Assembly (NCBI GenBank): GCA_022841375.1
Contig: JALHRQ010000021.1
Span: 1 to 49,940, forward strand
DNA from: Burkholderiales bacterium
GTDB taxonomy: Bacteria; Pseudomonadota; Gammaproteobacteria; Burkholderiales; SG8-41
DNA: 49,940 nt
Direction: 5' to 3'
Under the pieces are notes generated by a model that did not search any database, had not been told where the DNA came from, and saw only the letters and a program-made list of their open reading frames with translations. Made by a program: the position numbers and the translations under genes. Shown piece by piece: positions 18,409 through 28,506 of this stretch; within the stretch, counting starts at the first letter, position 1; the number at the start of each line of letters is the position of its first letter.

Positions 18409-20555
18409 GCCGCAGTTTGACCGCGAAGAATTTCAGCTATGCGCAAAGTTACCTCCGAAACCTCAAAAATCTCGTCAACTGGGATTGCCGGCTCACCGGT
18501 TTCTATCGACCTCAGGAAAGCCGCTGCGCAATTATTCTGCCCCTTGTCCTGTCGCCACAATTTCAACTCGCTGAAACCCGGCCAACCATAGCCGGTGAGG
18601 TTCCGGAAGTTATCAAGCTGCAATACGCGCCCCGTCGCAAAGACCTCGATACGCTCCTTCGGGAAACGTGGAGACCCGTTGGCAAGATAAAGTATTGTTC
18701 CAAACGAACCATCGCGAAAACCCAGCGTAATCGCAGCCTTGTCTTCGGTAATGCCCCCTGTCCCGCCCAGGCATCGCGCCTGCACGGAAGTGACCGGATT
18801 ACCAGCGAGAAATCGCAACAGATCAACGAAATGGCAACCCTCTCCGATAATTCGGCCGCCGCCGATCAGGTTGTCCTGAGTCCAGTGATTATCCGGAATT
18901 TCCCCGGCATTGACGGTGACAACGAATGATTTCGCGGTATTTATCGAACCCAGCAGTTCTTTAATTTTCAACGCATGCGGCGAAAATCTGCGATTGAAAC
19001 CGACCATCAACTGCGGAGCGCCATTGCCATCAGATGCCTTTGCCGAAAGGAATGTCCGTCTTACATCTTCAAGACCGCCAAAATCAATGGCCAGCGGCTT
19101 CTCAACAAACACATGCTTCCGTGAAGCCAACGCACTGCTAACCAACTTCGAATGAGAATCGTGTCGGGTAACGATAACCACCGTATTAATCGCCTGATTA
19201 CCCAGCATTCCAGCCACGTCCGTAGAGGCTTCCGCGAATCCGGCCGTGTTCCCGTGAATCACACCATTAATTCCGCCGTTAGTAACGATGGTATGGAATT
19301 GGGCTCCAGCCTTTTTGAAAGCAGGAATAAGCATGCGTGAGGCATAGTTTCCGGCACCGATGAAGCCGACAACCGCCTCATCCTTCCTGAAAGGCGCTTT
19401 CGAATCGGCGCTCAAGGCAACCCTGTCGACAACCCTTTGTGCGTGTGGCGAGTTGTATTTCAGCAAAGTACCCAAGCCCGTTTTATCGTTCATCAAAGAA
19501 TCGTAGGCTTTGGTCGCCTCCTCGAAGTCAAACCGGTGAGACACCAGAGGCTTAACGTCAAGCTGTCCGGAAGCCATCATGTCGAGAACTGCTTCAAAAT
19601 TCCTCTGCTCGGTCCAACGAACAAATCCTAAGGGATAGTCATGCCCGCCCCCCTCATAGCTCGGGTCGTAGCGGCCGGGGCCATAAGAACAACTGACCTG
19701 AAACGTAAGCTCCTTTTCGTAAAAATCTGACCGATTGATCTCCAATCCTGCTACACCGACAAGAATAATTCGCCCGCGCTTTCTGCACATCCGTGCCGCC
19801 TGCGTCACAGGCTCGGAGGACTGGGTGCTTGCAGTAATGAGTACGCCATCAACACCCCTCCCGCGGCTGAATTCCGCTGCAGCTACCAAGGGATCATCAC
19901 CGGAACCAATATTGCAGATTTGCGCCCCGAACCGTTTTGCAAGTTCCAGTTTTGAGTCATCATAGTCGATTGCGAGGACACGGCACCCATGCGCCCGCAA
20001 CAGCTGGACCGTCAGTAACCCGATAAGTCCGGCCCCGGTTACTACAAACGCCTCTCCCAATGTGGGGGCCGCCAGACGTATTCCCTGCAGCCCGATACTC
20101 GCCAAGACGGTGAACACAGCCTCCTCGTCACCCACAGAATCGGGTACGCGGGCGCAAAGATTTTTGGGCACTTTCACCACGTCGGCATGAGGCCCGTTTG
20201 AGACCACGCGGTCTCCAGGCCGATACCCGGAAACGCCCTCGCCCGCCTCGGCCACAACACCAACATTGCAATATCCCAGCGGCACCGGCTGCGCGAGTTT
20301 GGATTGCACCGTCTCGATTGTCGCCAGCAGCCCATCGGACCGGATTTTGTCCAACACCATTCGAACCTTCTCAGGCTGTTGCCTTGCCTTCTCCAGGTAT
20401 GACGCTTTACCGAATCCGACCAGCATGCGCTCGGTTCCGGACGAAATCAGGGAAACCGACGAAAGAACGAGGAGTTCCCCTTTACCGGCATGCGACGTAG
20501 GAGAATTAACAAGCATGGTCTTTCCATGCTTCATGTCCTGCAACAGTTGCTTCAT
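18405..20555 (-). CDS. Bi-domain oxidoreductase: zinc-type dehydrogenase + Gfo/Idh/MocA
   Basis: The predicted protein has 716 residues. Residues 1 to about 350 are a medium-chain dehydrogenase with NAD loop GAGLIGLLTVQLLRAHG and CRVLAIDYDDSKLELAKRFG. Residues about 385-700 are a Gfo/Idh/MocA oxidoreductase with a second Rossmann start (VVGFIGAGNYASRMLIPAFK) and the EKPLAIDFGG signature with the catalytic-region lysine. This fused family recurs in EPS and O-antigen loci next to heparinase-like genes and presumably makes or edits a nucleotide sugar. The actual reaction is unknown. It is followed, with a 4-bp overlap, by the methyltransferase. Confidence 0.85.
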   Translation of the reverse strand: MKQLLQDMKHGKTMLVNSPTSHAGKGELLVLSSVSLISSGTERMLVGFGKASYLEKARQQPEKVRMVLDKIRSDGLLATIETVQSKLAQPVPLGYCNVGVVAEAGEGVSGYRPGDRVVSNGPHADVVKVPKNLCARVPDSVGDEEAVFTVLASIGLQGIRLAAPTLGEAFVVTGAGLIGLLTVQLLRAHGCRVLAIDYDDSKLELAKRFGAQICNIGSGDDPLVAAAEFSRGRGVDGVLITASTQSSEPVTQAARMCRKRGRIILVGVAGLEINRSDFYEKELTFQVSCSYGPGRYDPSYEGGGHDYPLGFVRWTEQRNFEAVLDMMASGQLDVKPLVSHRFDFEEATKAYDSLMNDKTGLGTLLKYNSPHAQRVVDRVALSADSKAPFRKDEAVVGFIGAGNYASRMLIPAFKKAGAQFHTIVTNGGINGVIHGNTAGFAEASTDVAGMLGNQAINTVVIVTRHDSHSKLVSSALASRKHVFVEKPLAIDFGGLEDVRRTFLSAKASDGNGAPQLMVGFNRRFSPHALKIKELLGSINTAKSFVVTVNAGEIPDNHWTQDNLIGGGRIIGEGCHFVDLLRFLAGNPVTSVQARCLGGTGGITEDKAAITLGFRDGSFGTILYLANGSPRFPKERIEVFATGRVLQLDNFRNLTGYGWPGFSELKLWRQDKGQNNCAAAFLRSIETGEPAIPVDEIFEVSEVTLRIAEILRGQTAA

Positions 20556-20602
20556 GGCGATTCTTTGTCTTTCTAGTTACTGATTTGCTTTTATCCGGGA
20601 GT

Positions 20603-21471
20603 TCAATCGGCCCGAAGGATCTTGTACACCCACGGTCGCAGCGCATTCAGGACAGGACGTTCCCACATATATGTTAATGCACAGGACATGAGAAAAACCG
20701 TCACTACGCATAACGGAATGATCAGATATTCGTTCGCATCATCAAGGAATCGATCCAGAAAAACATAACCGATAAGTGCGTGCAAGAGATGCAGGGGATA
20801 ACTAACCAGCCCCAAAGCCGTCGCAACAGCCCCGAATTTTCCCAATGGTATCGTCTTGAAGAGCACGCAGAAAAACCCCATCACAACGATTGAGTTGAAC
20901 AGAATCAACCATTCAGCGGAATGCGGGAGCCCGGCACTGGACTCTATTCTTGATGCTTCAAGTACCCCCTGAAAATGCATCATGAAAATCGAGAACATAA
21001 CGAGGGCCCCTCTGGCCCGGGTGAATCCGTGTCTGAGCACAAAATATACTGATGTCCCAAATGAAAAATACCCGCTGTAATCGGCATTTAATGAATAAAT
21101 GATGTATTTGTTCACCTCATAAAAGATCAACAACGCACTGGCTGCCAACCATATCCTGACGAACTTTTCAAACATCCTGATTTTATTGGGTATCAGAAAA
21201 CAAAAATCATTCCATAAAATATCAACTCACGCGCAAGGGTCCAGTAAACCCCATCTACAATTTTCAACCGGAAAACTGCTGGAACAGAGACTCATTAACA
21301 ATCATCTCCCCGAATGTCATCTGGACAGACGACTTCAAATGCAGTTGCAAAAAACTCGCCTCGCTACCAGCCACGAAACAAATAGTGATAAAACATGACC
21401 ATACAAGCCGCGCAAACTCTTACGAGGTCAATTAATTCGTAGCGGTCACCGCCCGCCTTCATCGACACCAT
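20603..21471 (-). pseudogene. Decayed acyltransferase-3 (OafA-type) gene
   Basis: The only long frame left (20603-21175, 190 residues) is the C-terminal membrane half of an acyltransferase-3 protein (GLVSYPLHLLHALIGYVFLD, then a closing ALTYMWERP). Upstream on the same strand I find the rest in pieces. From the ATG at 21471 one frame reads YELIDLVRVCAACMVMFYHY then LFRGW, which is the family N-terminus, and stops. Another frame reads VASEASFLQLHL-like text up to a stop. A third reads VDGVYWTLARELIFYGMIFV, the W-T-L-x-x-E-x-x-F-Y motif, and stops just before 21175. About 80 residues between FRGW and VDGVYWTL seem to be missing. So this is a pseudogene with an internal deletion and at least two frame breaks. 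The intact protein would have O-acetylated the glycan. Confidence 0.8.
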
Positions 21472-21547
21472 TTGTTTCGTGCCCTGTCGGATTGCGGGAG
21501 CATATGTGCTACACCGGAAACAGTTCGACCACTTGATCAAAGTTGGA

Positions 21548-22678
21548 TCAGGTCACGGTTATTTTTCGCTGCTCAAAAAGTGCCTGCTTTGCCGCCAGAA
21601 ACAGCTTTGCGGTCATTTCTACTTCGCGTAACGGAACTGATGGCATGCCGAGAATGCTTCTCAAAACGCTGCGCTTGTGACCATGATCCCGAAAAAACGA
21701 TTTATACGAACTCCGTTTACTCCCCCGGTCAATGGCAAGTTCATGAAAATCCCGCATTGAAAGCAACGTGTTGCCTTTATGGACGTTCAAATACTCCCTG
21801 ACCCCTTCGAAAGTGTGTCCCTTGGCCGAAAATGTGATTGAACAAACTGATCCATCTGCAAAATTGAAGGTAAGCGCAAAATCGGATTTCGCGTTTGCAG
21901 GACTTCCCGGTGTCACCTGGATTGGAAAAGCCGCTTCAAATCCAACCATCCGTAGCGACAGGTCAGTCCAGTGACACAGGTTTCCCAGTACTCGCCCCCC
22001 CTCAGATTCCTTGAAATACCAGTGATCATCATCGATCTGATGTCCTGCAATAAACCAGTTAATCATCAGCGGGCCGCTTTCCAAATTGAGCGCCTCTTGA
22101 ATTCTCAGAAAATGATTGCTGAACGGACGATTGAATCCAAGATAAATCGGTGACTTTTCAAACCTGCGTGCGGCCCCCATGAGCGCATCAAGATCGTCCG
22201 TATTAACGACATGCGGCTTCTCAATATGAACAATCTTTCCCGACTCAATCGCATTGACAGCATACTTCGCATGAGAGGCGTGATTAGAAGCTATAAACAC
22301 AATTGAGACGCCGGGATCAGCAAAGATTTCTTCAGGACGGGACGCCGCATACAAGCCCTTGTATGCCCGGCAAAGAGATACCGCTCTGGCACCATTGGTG
22401 TCATAAACCGCCCTGAGTGCAGAACCGGAGTTCTTGGTGGCGTAATAGGCGATGTTGGAAAAAGAAAAGTTTCCGCATCCTACGATGGCGATGTTCTTGC
22501 TTTTTGAATCACCAACGCCGCTGTTCACCCAGGTCTCGGTTAATCTCTCCCCTTCCTGCCGCATGTGCAGTTGGGCGATAATTTTTACATAAGTGCGCGC
22601 AGGACCGTATAAACGACAATACCTCAATACTTTTGCAATCTTGTAAAGCGGCGGGGACCTCAGATAGTCAATACTCAT
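21548..22678 (-). CDS. Gfo/Idh/MocA-family oxidoreductase
   Basis: The predicted protein has 376 residues. After a basic start of about 45 residues comes the Rossmann loop NIAIVGCGNFSFSNIAYYA, then the family signature GKIVHIEKPHVVNTDDLDAL with the conserved EKP lysine. The second half has the substrate-domain motif GGRVLGNLCHWTDLSLRM, comparable to GxxxxxxGxHxxD with a His. It is probably an NAD-dependent sugar oxidoreductase or a partner of the bi-domain enzyme. The start overlaps the stop of the preceding glycosyltransferase by 4 bp. Confidence 0.8.
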   Translation of the reverse strand: MSIDYLRSPPLYKIAKVLRYCRLYGPARTYVKIIAQLHMRQEGERLTETWVNSGVGDSKSKNIAIVGCGNFSFSNIAYYATKNSGSALRAVYDTNGARAVSLCRAYKGLYAASRPEEIFADPGVSIVFIASNHASHAKYAVNAIESGKIVHIEKPHVVNTDDLDALMGAARRFEKSPIYLGFNRPFSNHFLRIQEALNLESGPLMINWFIAGHQIDDDHWYFKESEGGRVLGNLCHWTDLSLRMVGFEAAFPIQVTPGSPANAKSDFALTFNFADGSVCSITFSAKGHTFEGVREYLNVHKGNTLLSMRDFHELAIDRGSKRSSYKSFFRDHGHKRSVLRSILGMPSVPLREVEMTAKLFLAAKQALFEQRKITVT

Positions 22679-23826
22679 TCTGAAATGCCTATTGCGTGGT
22701 AAACGGAAAGCATGGATTTTCTAACCATCCCCCAATCGTACTCCCTCTCATACAAGCGCCTCGCATTGGCGCACATTTCATGATACCGCCCCTCTGAGCC
22801 AACCGATTGCCTTATGTGTTCCGTCAGATTAGACAACTCAGGGTAAGGCAAAAGGACAGCACAATCCGCAGATTTCAGGATGCCCGAAATCTCCATTTCC
22901 ACATTGACCAGAATCGGCATTCCCAAAGCCAGGGCTTCAGCGATTTTATTGGATGCAGCTAATCGGTTAATTGGCCTGACCGGATCATAAAACGCAGCGA
23001 CGAAATTGCATTTTCGGGTTTCTTCCATGACATCGTCATGCCCCAAGAAACCCAGATACTCCACTCCATGCGCCGATTGCAGTTCAGCAATAAGCCGGGA
23101 ATCCCCTTCTCCAGCGACGATCAAATCAATCGTTCCTGCTAATGCCAGCTTGATCAACTCCCCCAAACCCCGGCCGCGGTCAAGCCATCCCGCGAACATT
23201 ATTCTGGGCCTTCCGGTGTAAGGAACAGGTTGCTGAACTCCGGGATCAACCGGGCTGTTCCTGACGATAATGACGCTTCCTTGCGCCCATTTCGGCAACA
23301 GCTTCTTGCGGAACTGCTCCGGAACAACCGTGACATCACTTGACGCAGCCAAAACGCCCTCGAAAATGTTCAACAATCCGGCGACCGCAACTCCCAGGGA
23401 GTATCTCGCGGCAAGATTGTCGTGAATATTGAAGACTACCTTACGCCTCCATAAAAAGCCGTATATGACACATGGAACCGCCGCCTCAAAATCCGATGCA
23501 TGCACGAAAGACGGATTCAGCCTGGGCAATTCACGAATTACCGAAATCCAGAAACGTAAAACCGACGTCACATAAAGAAAAAGGCGACGACCGTTCAACA
23601 GCGGAAAATATGGTCCTACCCGGACAATAGGCATGCCACTCCAGCCATCATTAACGGGCAGCCCTTTCTCCCTGAATGCTCCGACAAAAATGCAGTTGAA
23701 CCCCATGTCCCGGGCCACCTGCATCATCCGTGTAACCCGGGGGATCGGCCTGGCAGCCATCCTGACAAATACACCCGTACCACGCATCCGACCCGGCTCA
23801 TCACATTTCTTTTCGATTTCTCTCAA
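22675..23826 (-). CDS. GT4-like glycosyltransferase
   Basis: The predicted protein has 383 residues and a GT-B plan: an N-terminal acceptor half with VVFNIHDNLAARYSLG, and a C-terminal donor half with RIMFAGWLDRGRGLGELIKL, IDLIVAGEGDSRLI and NKIAEALALGMPILVN. It would add a sugar to the lipid-linked repeat unit. The frame opens at a TTG overlapping the stop of the flippase gene (TTGA) after GAGAAG; an ATG 13 codons downstream is an alternative start. With the WbuB-like enzyme it is one of only two ordinary glycosyltransferases in the locus. Confidence 0.75.
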   Translation of the reverse strand: MREIEKKCDEPGRMRGTGVFVRMAARPIPRVTRMMQVARDMGFNCIFVGAFREKGLPVNDGWSGMPIVRVGPYFPLLNGRRLFLYVTSVLRFWISVIRELPRLNPSFVHASDFEAAVPCVIYGFLWRRKVVFNIHDNLAARYSLGVAVAGLLNIFEGVLAASSDVTVVPEQFRKKLLPKWAQGSVIIVRNSPVDPGVQQPVPYTGRPRIMFAGWLDRGRGLGELIKLALAGTIDLIVAGEGDSRLIAELQSAHGVEYLGFLGHDDVMEETRKCNFVAAFYDPVRPINRLAASNKIAEALALGMPILVNVEMEISGILKSADCAVLLPYPELSNLTEHIRQSVGSEGRYHEMCANARRLYEREYDWGMVRKSMLSVYHAIGISE

Positions 23827-25100
23827 ATTCTTCTCTCAGGATATCTATTTTTAAGAGTCAACGCCAAATAATGATGAGCCGAATAAAACTGCACGATCAC
23901 CACAGCGAGCACCATTCCCGAGACTGAATGAACCCACTTCCCGGGAAACGTAAAATCGATAATTGAATAAACTGAAAGTCCGAAAAAAAGCGCCAGAACG
24001 AGTATTCTGAATTCCATCCATGGACCTCCGGTGAATTTAAGCAAATCCCGGTAACCACTGATCACGTGCTGGGATCCAAGCAACAGGAACATACCGGGGA
24101 ACAGGAATTGACTTTCCAATGGCACATTGAATACATGCAGAATAGGCTTATGAACCAGCAATATCAGAACACTCAATGCAAAAAGTAGACCGAAAAATAA
24201 GAACGTCAGGGAGCGCATCAAGCGAATCGCATCACCGAGATTGTCGGCACGAATCCTCCGCAATACTTCACCGACTTTCCCGAGCCAGATCGCATTGAAA
24301 AGTATCCCGGAGAATGCGACAGAAACATGGGCTAGACCGAATGTCGCCTGCTCCGTATCGGTCATGGCCACCTCACTTACCAGGCGCGGCAGTCCGATCA
24401 GGAATGCGAGCAGTGCACCGGACAAAGTCATCGGCAAGGAGGTGCCGTAAATTCTTGACGTCGAAAGCATGAAATGCTGTCGATGCCAAGAAAACAACCT
24501 CCACTTCGGGATAGCCAGAAGAAAATAAAAACTTAAAAATACGCTCACGGCACCATTCAGAACCAGTAGTGCAACCAGACCCTTTTTTAACAGCAGTATT
24601 GAAATCCAACAGGCCAACTGTGCTGCAGCGAATCTAAGGAATTCGATCCGGAAATAGGTTTTACCTCTCCCTGATTCCTTTTTTAAAAGTGCAAAATGCG
24701 TGGTAACCGGCTCAATCAAGATCTCCCCGACCTTGATCATCCACAATCCGAAAATCACATTGCTTTGCGTAGAAAAGAACATGAGCGGCACAATCGCCAC
24801 CAGAGCCAAACTCAAAAGCGCTGTCATTACACGCCAGTAAAAAAAAGCTCCACTGAAGGCGTGCGCGCTCATTAGCGACATCAAGTAGTAACCGGCGCTG
24901 TAGTTGAACAAAAAATAAAGGGGTGCGCAGACCACAAGCGCATATGTGTAGTCCGCTATTGCGAGAACGCCAAAATAATGGCCGATAACCAAAAACATGA
25001 TGACACTTTGGGTTGGTGCAAAAAATCTGGCGAGCGCGAAAAGCGATCGGTCCCAAACCGCCTCGCGTTCAGATTCTCGGATGTCAGAAAAAATGGACAT
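23823..25100 (-). CDS. Wzx-like oligosaccharide flippase
   Basis: The predicted protein has 425 residues and is very hydrophobic, with about 12 membrane segments spread over the whole length, as in the MOP/Wzx group (for example SVIMFLVIGHYFGVLAIADY, TLSGALLAFLIGLPRLVSE). It would turn the finished lipid-linked repeat unit to the periplasmic face. Identification rests on length, topology and position between the glycosyltransferase and the polymerase, since Wzx sequences are poorly conserved. Confidence 0.75.
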   Translation of the reverse strand: MSIFSDIRESEREAVWDRSLFALARFFAPTQSVIMFLVIGHYFGVLAIADYTYALVVCAPLYFLFNYSAGYYLMSLMSAHAFSGAFFYWRVMTALLSLALVAIVPLMFFSTQSNVIFGLWMIKVGEILIEPVTTHFALLKKESGRGKTYFRIEFLRFAAAQLACWISILLLKKGLVALLVLNGAVSVFLSFYFLLAIPKWRLFSWHRQHFMLSTSRIYGTSLPMTLSGALLAFLIGLPRLVSEVAMTDTEQATFGLAHVSVAFSGILFNAIWLGKVGEVLRRIRADNLGDAIRLMRSLTFLFFGLLFALSVLILLVHKPILHVFNVPLESQFLFPGMFLLLGSQHVISGYRDLLKFTGGPWMEFRILVLALFFGLSVYSIIDFTFPGKWVHSVSGMVLAVVIVQFYSAHHYLALTLKNRYPERRI

Positions 25101-25179
25101 GATCCGCGGCTTGCCTAGCTAAACCCGAAAAAGGTAAGCGACAAGGATTTCCCGGAAAACGCAAGCGAACGGAAATGCA

Positions 25180-26472
25180 TTACTTACTCGATGCATGGCC
25201 GCCCCCGGTCCACCAAGCCAGCAGAATAAGCAGGCTGGAGAGCACAAAAGGCCCGTAAAGCAGGAACGCAAATGGGGAAATGACCCACAGCATGCAAATC
25301 GAAATCCACAACCCGCACAAATCGCATGCCGGAGAAACCGCTCTAGTTATATTTACCCAGTGATTAAAAAACGCCAACAATACCCCGAGGATGACTGATA
25401 CCACACCACCCGTGACCCATCCAAAATTGTAATAAACGTCGATCCACAGTCCGAGAACAGAGTTGCCTACTCCACCCCCAAGAAACTCATGGATGATTCC
25501 GCTAAGAGTAACCTGAGTTCCCGGCACAACAGACATCAACTCCGAAAACCATCCTGCACCAGGGTAAGGAGCACCGTGACTCCATACATCAATACCAAGC
25601 AGGTTTTCCTCTGGTGCACGCGTAACAATACGCTCAATGAATATCCAGATAAAAGATTGATCACCGTATCCCCTGCTGACAAATGAAGCAGTCAATGAAG
25701 CAAACACCGCAGAGGCTAATGCGACCAAAATCAACGTTTGCACGATTCCGGAATTTTTGCTCATGTATCCCGATACGCTGGCTCGCCGGGCAGCATGAAT
25801 CAGGGCAATCGTGAGCAGAACAATTGGTGCACGCTCACCTGAAGAAAGCATCAACAGGAAAACCGACGGAATCAGAAAAAATGACAATAGAATCGTCTTA
25901 ATTCCGCTGCGTGGAACCGAATAAATCAGAAGCAGCAGCGATAATGGCAAAAGGATGTCGCGAAGCTGCTTCATATAGCCCGGCCCCACCCATCTTTCCT
26001 CGCCGGACGCAAATGCGGTCCTCAACTCGCCTACAGAGACCTCGATATCACCTACTACCAGAAAGTTGTACAAAGCCAGAATCAGATTTAGACCGCCGCT
26101 CCAAATCACCGCGGCGCCGACCAGCAGCACGAAAAACAGGAAAAACATCCAAACCTTAATGGCATAAGCCGTTCTTTCTTCTCCCATCGGTTTCCAATCG
26201 AGCTTGAGCGGCCTTATACGAAGATCAAGCGCAACTGAGGTGAAAAAGTAGGCCAATATGTACAGGAAAAAAAATAGCCCGCACGCAGACGCCATGAAGG
26301 CAGCCCCGCCGCCTACGGTCCAGACCAGAACCGCACATCCGGCCAAATACAAGAACGACATCAGGATTACCGCATTGCCCGGGCCGGGATTTGTCACGGC
26401 CTCAACCAAATGTCGCCGAAGCACAATTCCGCCCGTTAAAACGGCCAAACTGATGGTTAAACTGACCTCCAT
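25180..26472 (-). CDS. Wzy-like polysaccharide polymerase
   Basis: The predicted protein has 430 residues and about 10-12 membrane segments, with one large extracytoplasmic loop in the second half (about residues 270-330, with GYGDQSFIWIFIERIV, SHGAPYPGAGWFSELMSVVP and HEFLGGGVGNSVLGLWIDVY). That topology and the P-G-G/H-E-F-L loop pattern fit oligosaccharide-repeat polymerases, which join repeat units at the outer face of the inner membrane. The name follows from topology and context rather than a strict motif. It is separated from the flippase by 79 bp. Confidence 0.7.
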   Translation of the reverse strand: MEVSLTISLAVLTGGIVLRRHLVEAVTNPGPGNAVILMSFLYLAGCAVLVWTVGGGAAFMASACGLFFFLYILAYFFTSVALDLRIRPLKLDWKPMGEERTAYAIKVWMFFLFFVLLVGAAVIWSGGLNLILALYNFLVVGDIEVSVGELRTAFASGEERWVGPGYMKQLRDILLPLSLLLLIYSVPRSGIKTILLSFFLIPSVFLLMLSSGERAPIVLLTIALIHAARRASVSGYMSKNSGIVQTLILVALASAVFASLTASFVSRGYGDQSFIWIFIERIVTRAPEENLLGIDVWSHGAPYPGAGWFSELMSVVPGTQVTLSGIIHEFLGGGVGNSVLGLWIDVYYNFGWVTGGVVSVILGVLLAFFNHWVNITRAVSPACDLCGLWISICMLWVISPFAFLLYGPFVLSSLLILLAWWTGGGHASSK

Positions 26473-26487
26473 TAACGTCTTCTCGAA

Positions 26488-28506
26488 TCAGTCAGGATGT
26501 GAGCGGGTCGCCCGGACTGACAGATCTCGCGATCTGCAGATGATGTTGGTCGTAAGCACGGCAGAATCTGCCCCATCAAATGGGAACCGGATCGCATAAC
26601 CACGGCAAACCTTTCCGTACTCTGGAGAGTATTCCTCCTCCTCAATGACTGGCGTGCCGGCTGCACCAGATGATTCTATCTCAACGAGAACAGCATCTTT
26701 GCTCAGACTCGTCCGCCCCTCCTCTTTGGAATTGACTATGCTCCAGCCGAAAGGGACGAAGAATGTCGCTTCACAAGAAAATCGGCCACTTTTCGCCTCG
26801 CAACTAACCCTGTCCTCTATTAGGAAACGGCACTCCAAATCAGAATTGACTGTCGCAGAGATCTTTCGCGTATGGACGCCGTTATGAAAGCTGTTGGCGG
26901 ATTGAATAACCCGCCCTTCAAAAACCGCAGCTTCCCCCTCGCAACAAAAACGACTGCATTCACCACCGGATGAGCGAACTGTGTATGTTGTTGACCCAAT
27001 AAGTATTGGGCGCTGCTCTTCCCGTTGAATCATCACCGTGTTGTGCCTGCGAGTTGTTAGATCAAGCACATGCCTGTCGATATCACGCGTGTAATTGTGA
27101 GTTCCCGGATCAATAAAGAGCGGTAAACCGAAAACTTCCAGAAAAAAGCTCAGTTGGTCGTTGTGATCATGACTTCCACGACCACGCAAACCACTTTTTC
27201 CGCTTTTAATACAAGCGAACAAAGCCCTGGATCGCATTACGTAATAGCCACCCTCCCCAAACGGCATCAATCCGATCTTCTTCGCATCTTGGTGCGCGGA
27301 AACAGTGGCCGGGCTTTCCTGAAATACATCCTGATTGGTGAAATCGGATAAAAACTGCTGAAGTCTGCCAGCCGAATTTCCGAAATCACCGGACATTTGA
27401 AAAACATTACCGCTGTCGGAATCCCCGAACAGTGGAATGACATCGTCATGACTGCGAACAGCCTGAAGAAAAGCGACGCTCAATCCTACGACCCGTAAAC
27501 AACGCTCAGGCAGTTGGATGCCTCGCTCTTTGCAATACGCAACAAAAAATAGCACCGCCTCCACAATAAGCCTTTGATAGCCGGTGGCATTCTCGAGATG
27601 GACTCCATCGGGCTGGAACTGGCCTCCGATTTCCTCGCACAACTTCCTGACATGCCGGACTGCCGGCGCGCTGTCTTTACCAAAAATTTCACACGCAATC
27701 ACCGCCAGCCCAAGGCGGTCAAACAGCAGATGGTTTCCGTTTACATCACTTATTTCCAGATTGAAATCCATATGCAAATAGTGCTCAAACAGCATATCCG
27801 CCACCAATACCTTGAACTCCTCGGATGCCGGCTCCCGCACTATCGAGAAGCAACAAAGGACATTTAGCGCCCTGATTGCAACCTCCATCGAGCATGTCCA
27901 ATTCACGCCATATCCAAACGAATTCTTTAAACGCCAATCACGAAGGATCAGGAAAATGGAATCGACGTATTCCTTTTTCCCGGTAGATCTCCAGGCTTGT
28001 GCAAGCCAGGTCAGACAGTGCAATCGACTCAGTTCCCAAGGAACCTTTACATCGCAACGCACATTTAACCGGACATAGTCAACCTGCTTGTGGAACTTTC
28101 CGTCCCAAGCAGAGCCGGAAATGAAATCCCGGTTCCAGCAAGGCGGATAGCCACAATCAAGCAATCCCAACCCCAGGATCTCAACCTCTCCACGCACAAA
28201 GTTGTCCGCTCGTTCAACAGAGTCTCCCGCACCGTAACGTTCGCTGAATACGCTCATAAACCGCAGTTCAACAGGAGCCACCCTCGCGGCAAATGGCACT
28301 CCAGTGACGGTGAAAAGCAAAAATGAATACGTTTTCCCCAGTGCTCGAATAACCGCAGAGTGACGGGATGAACTGTTCGTGAGCGCTCTCTCCAGTGCAC
28401 AGTATGGCCAGAGCAGATAGCCGGACAACCTGGCTCGAAGAATCTGAAGCGTTGCTTGCGGGCCTGCCTCAAGAGTTCTGCTGAGATATCTCCGGATGCG
28501 ACGCAT
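26488..28506 (-). CDS. Heparinase II/III-family protein (second copy)
   Basis: The predicted protein has 672 residues from the ATG at 28506, which overlaps the asnB stop as TGATG; a TTG seven codons upstream is less likely. The alpha half includes ISDVNGNHLLFDRLGLAVIA and the beta half includes RGRGSHDHNDQLSFFLEVFG and PLFIDPGTHNYTRDIDRH, characteristic of the Hepar_II_III family. It lacks a signal peptide. It is clearly diverged from the first copy at 16018-17673. A role in trimming or modifying the polymer is inferred. Confidence 0.8.
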   Translation of the reverse strand: MRRIRRYLSRTLEAGPQATLQILRARLSGYLLWPYCALERALTNSSSRHSAVIRALGKTYSFLLFTVTGVPFAARVAPVELRFMSVFSERYGAGDSVERADNFVRGEVEILGLGLLDCGYPPCWNRDFISGSAWDGKFHKQVDYVRLNVRCDVKVPWELSRLHCLTWLAQAWRSTGKKEYVDSIFLILRDWRLKNSFGYGVNWTCSMEVAIRALNVLCCFSIVREPASEEFKVLVADMLFEHYLHMDFNLEISDVNGNHLLFDRLGLAVIACEIFGKDSAPAVRHVRKLCEEIGGQFQPDGVHLENATGYQRLIVEAVLFFVAYCKERGIQLPERCLRVVGLSVAFLQAVRSHDDVIPLFGDSDSGNVFQMSGDFGNSAGRLQQFLSDFTNQDVFQESPATVSAHQDAKKIGLMPFGEGGYYVMRSRALFACIKSGKSGLRGRGSHDHNDQLSFFLEVFGLPLFIDPGTHNYTRDIDRHVLDLTTRRHNTVMIQREEQRPILIGSTTYTVRSSGGECSRFCCEGEAAVFEGRVIQSANSFHNGVHTRKISATVNSDLECRFLIEDRVSCEAKSGRFSCEATFFVPFGWSIVNSKEEGRTSLSKDAVLVEIESSGAAGTPVIEEEEYSPEYGKVCRGYAIRFPFDGADSAVLTTNIICRSRDLSVRATRSHPD

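Noticed and set aside
21186-21398. Plus-strand frame of 70 residues in the acyltransferase remnant
   Set aside because: The opposite strand holds three matching pieces of an acyltransferase. The plus frame has no recognisable content.
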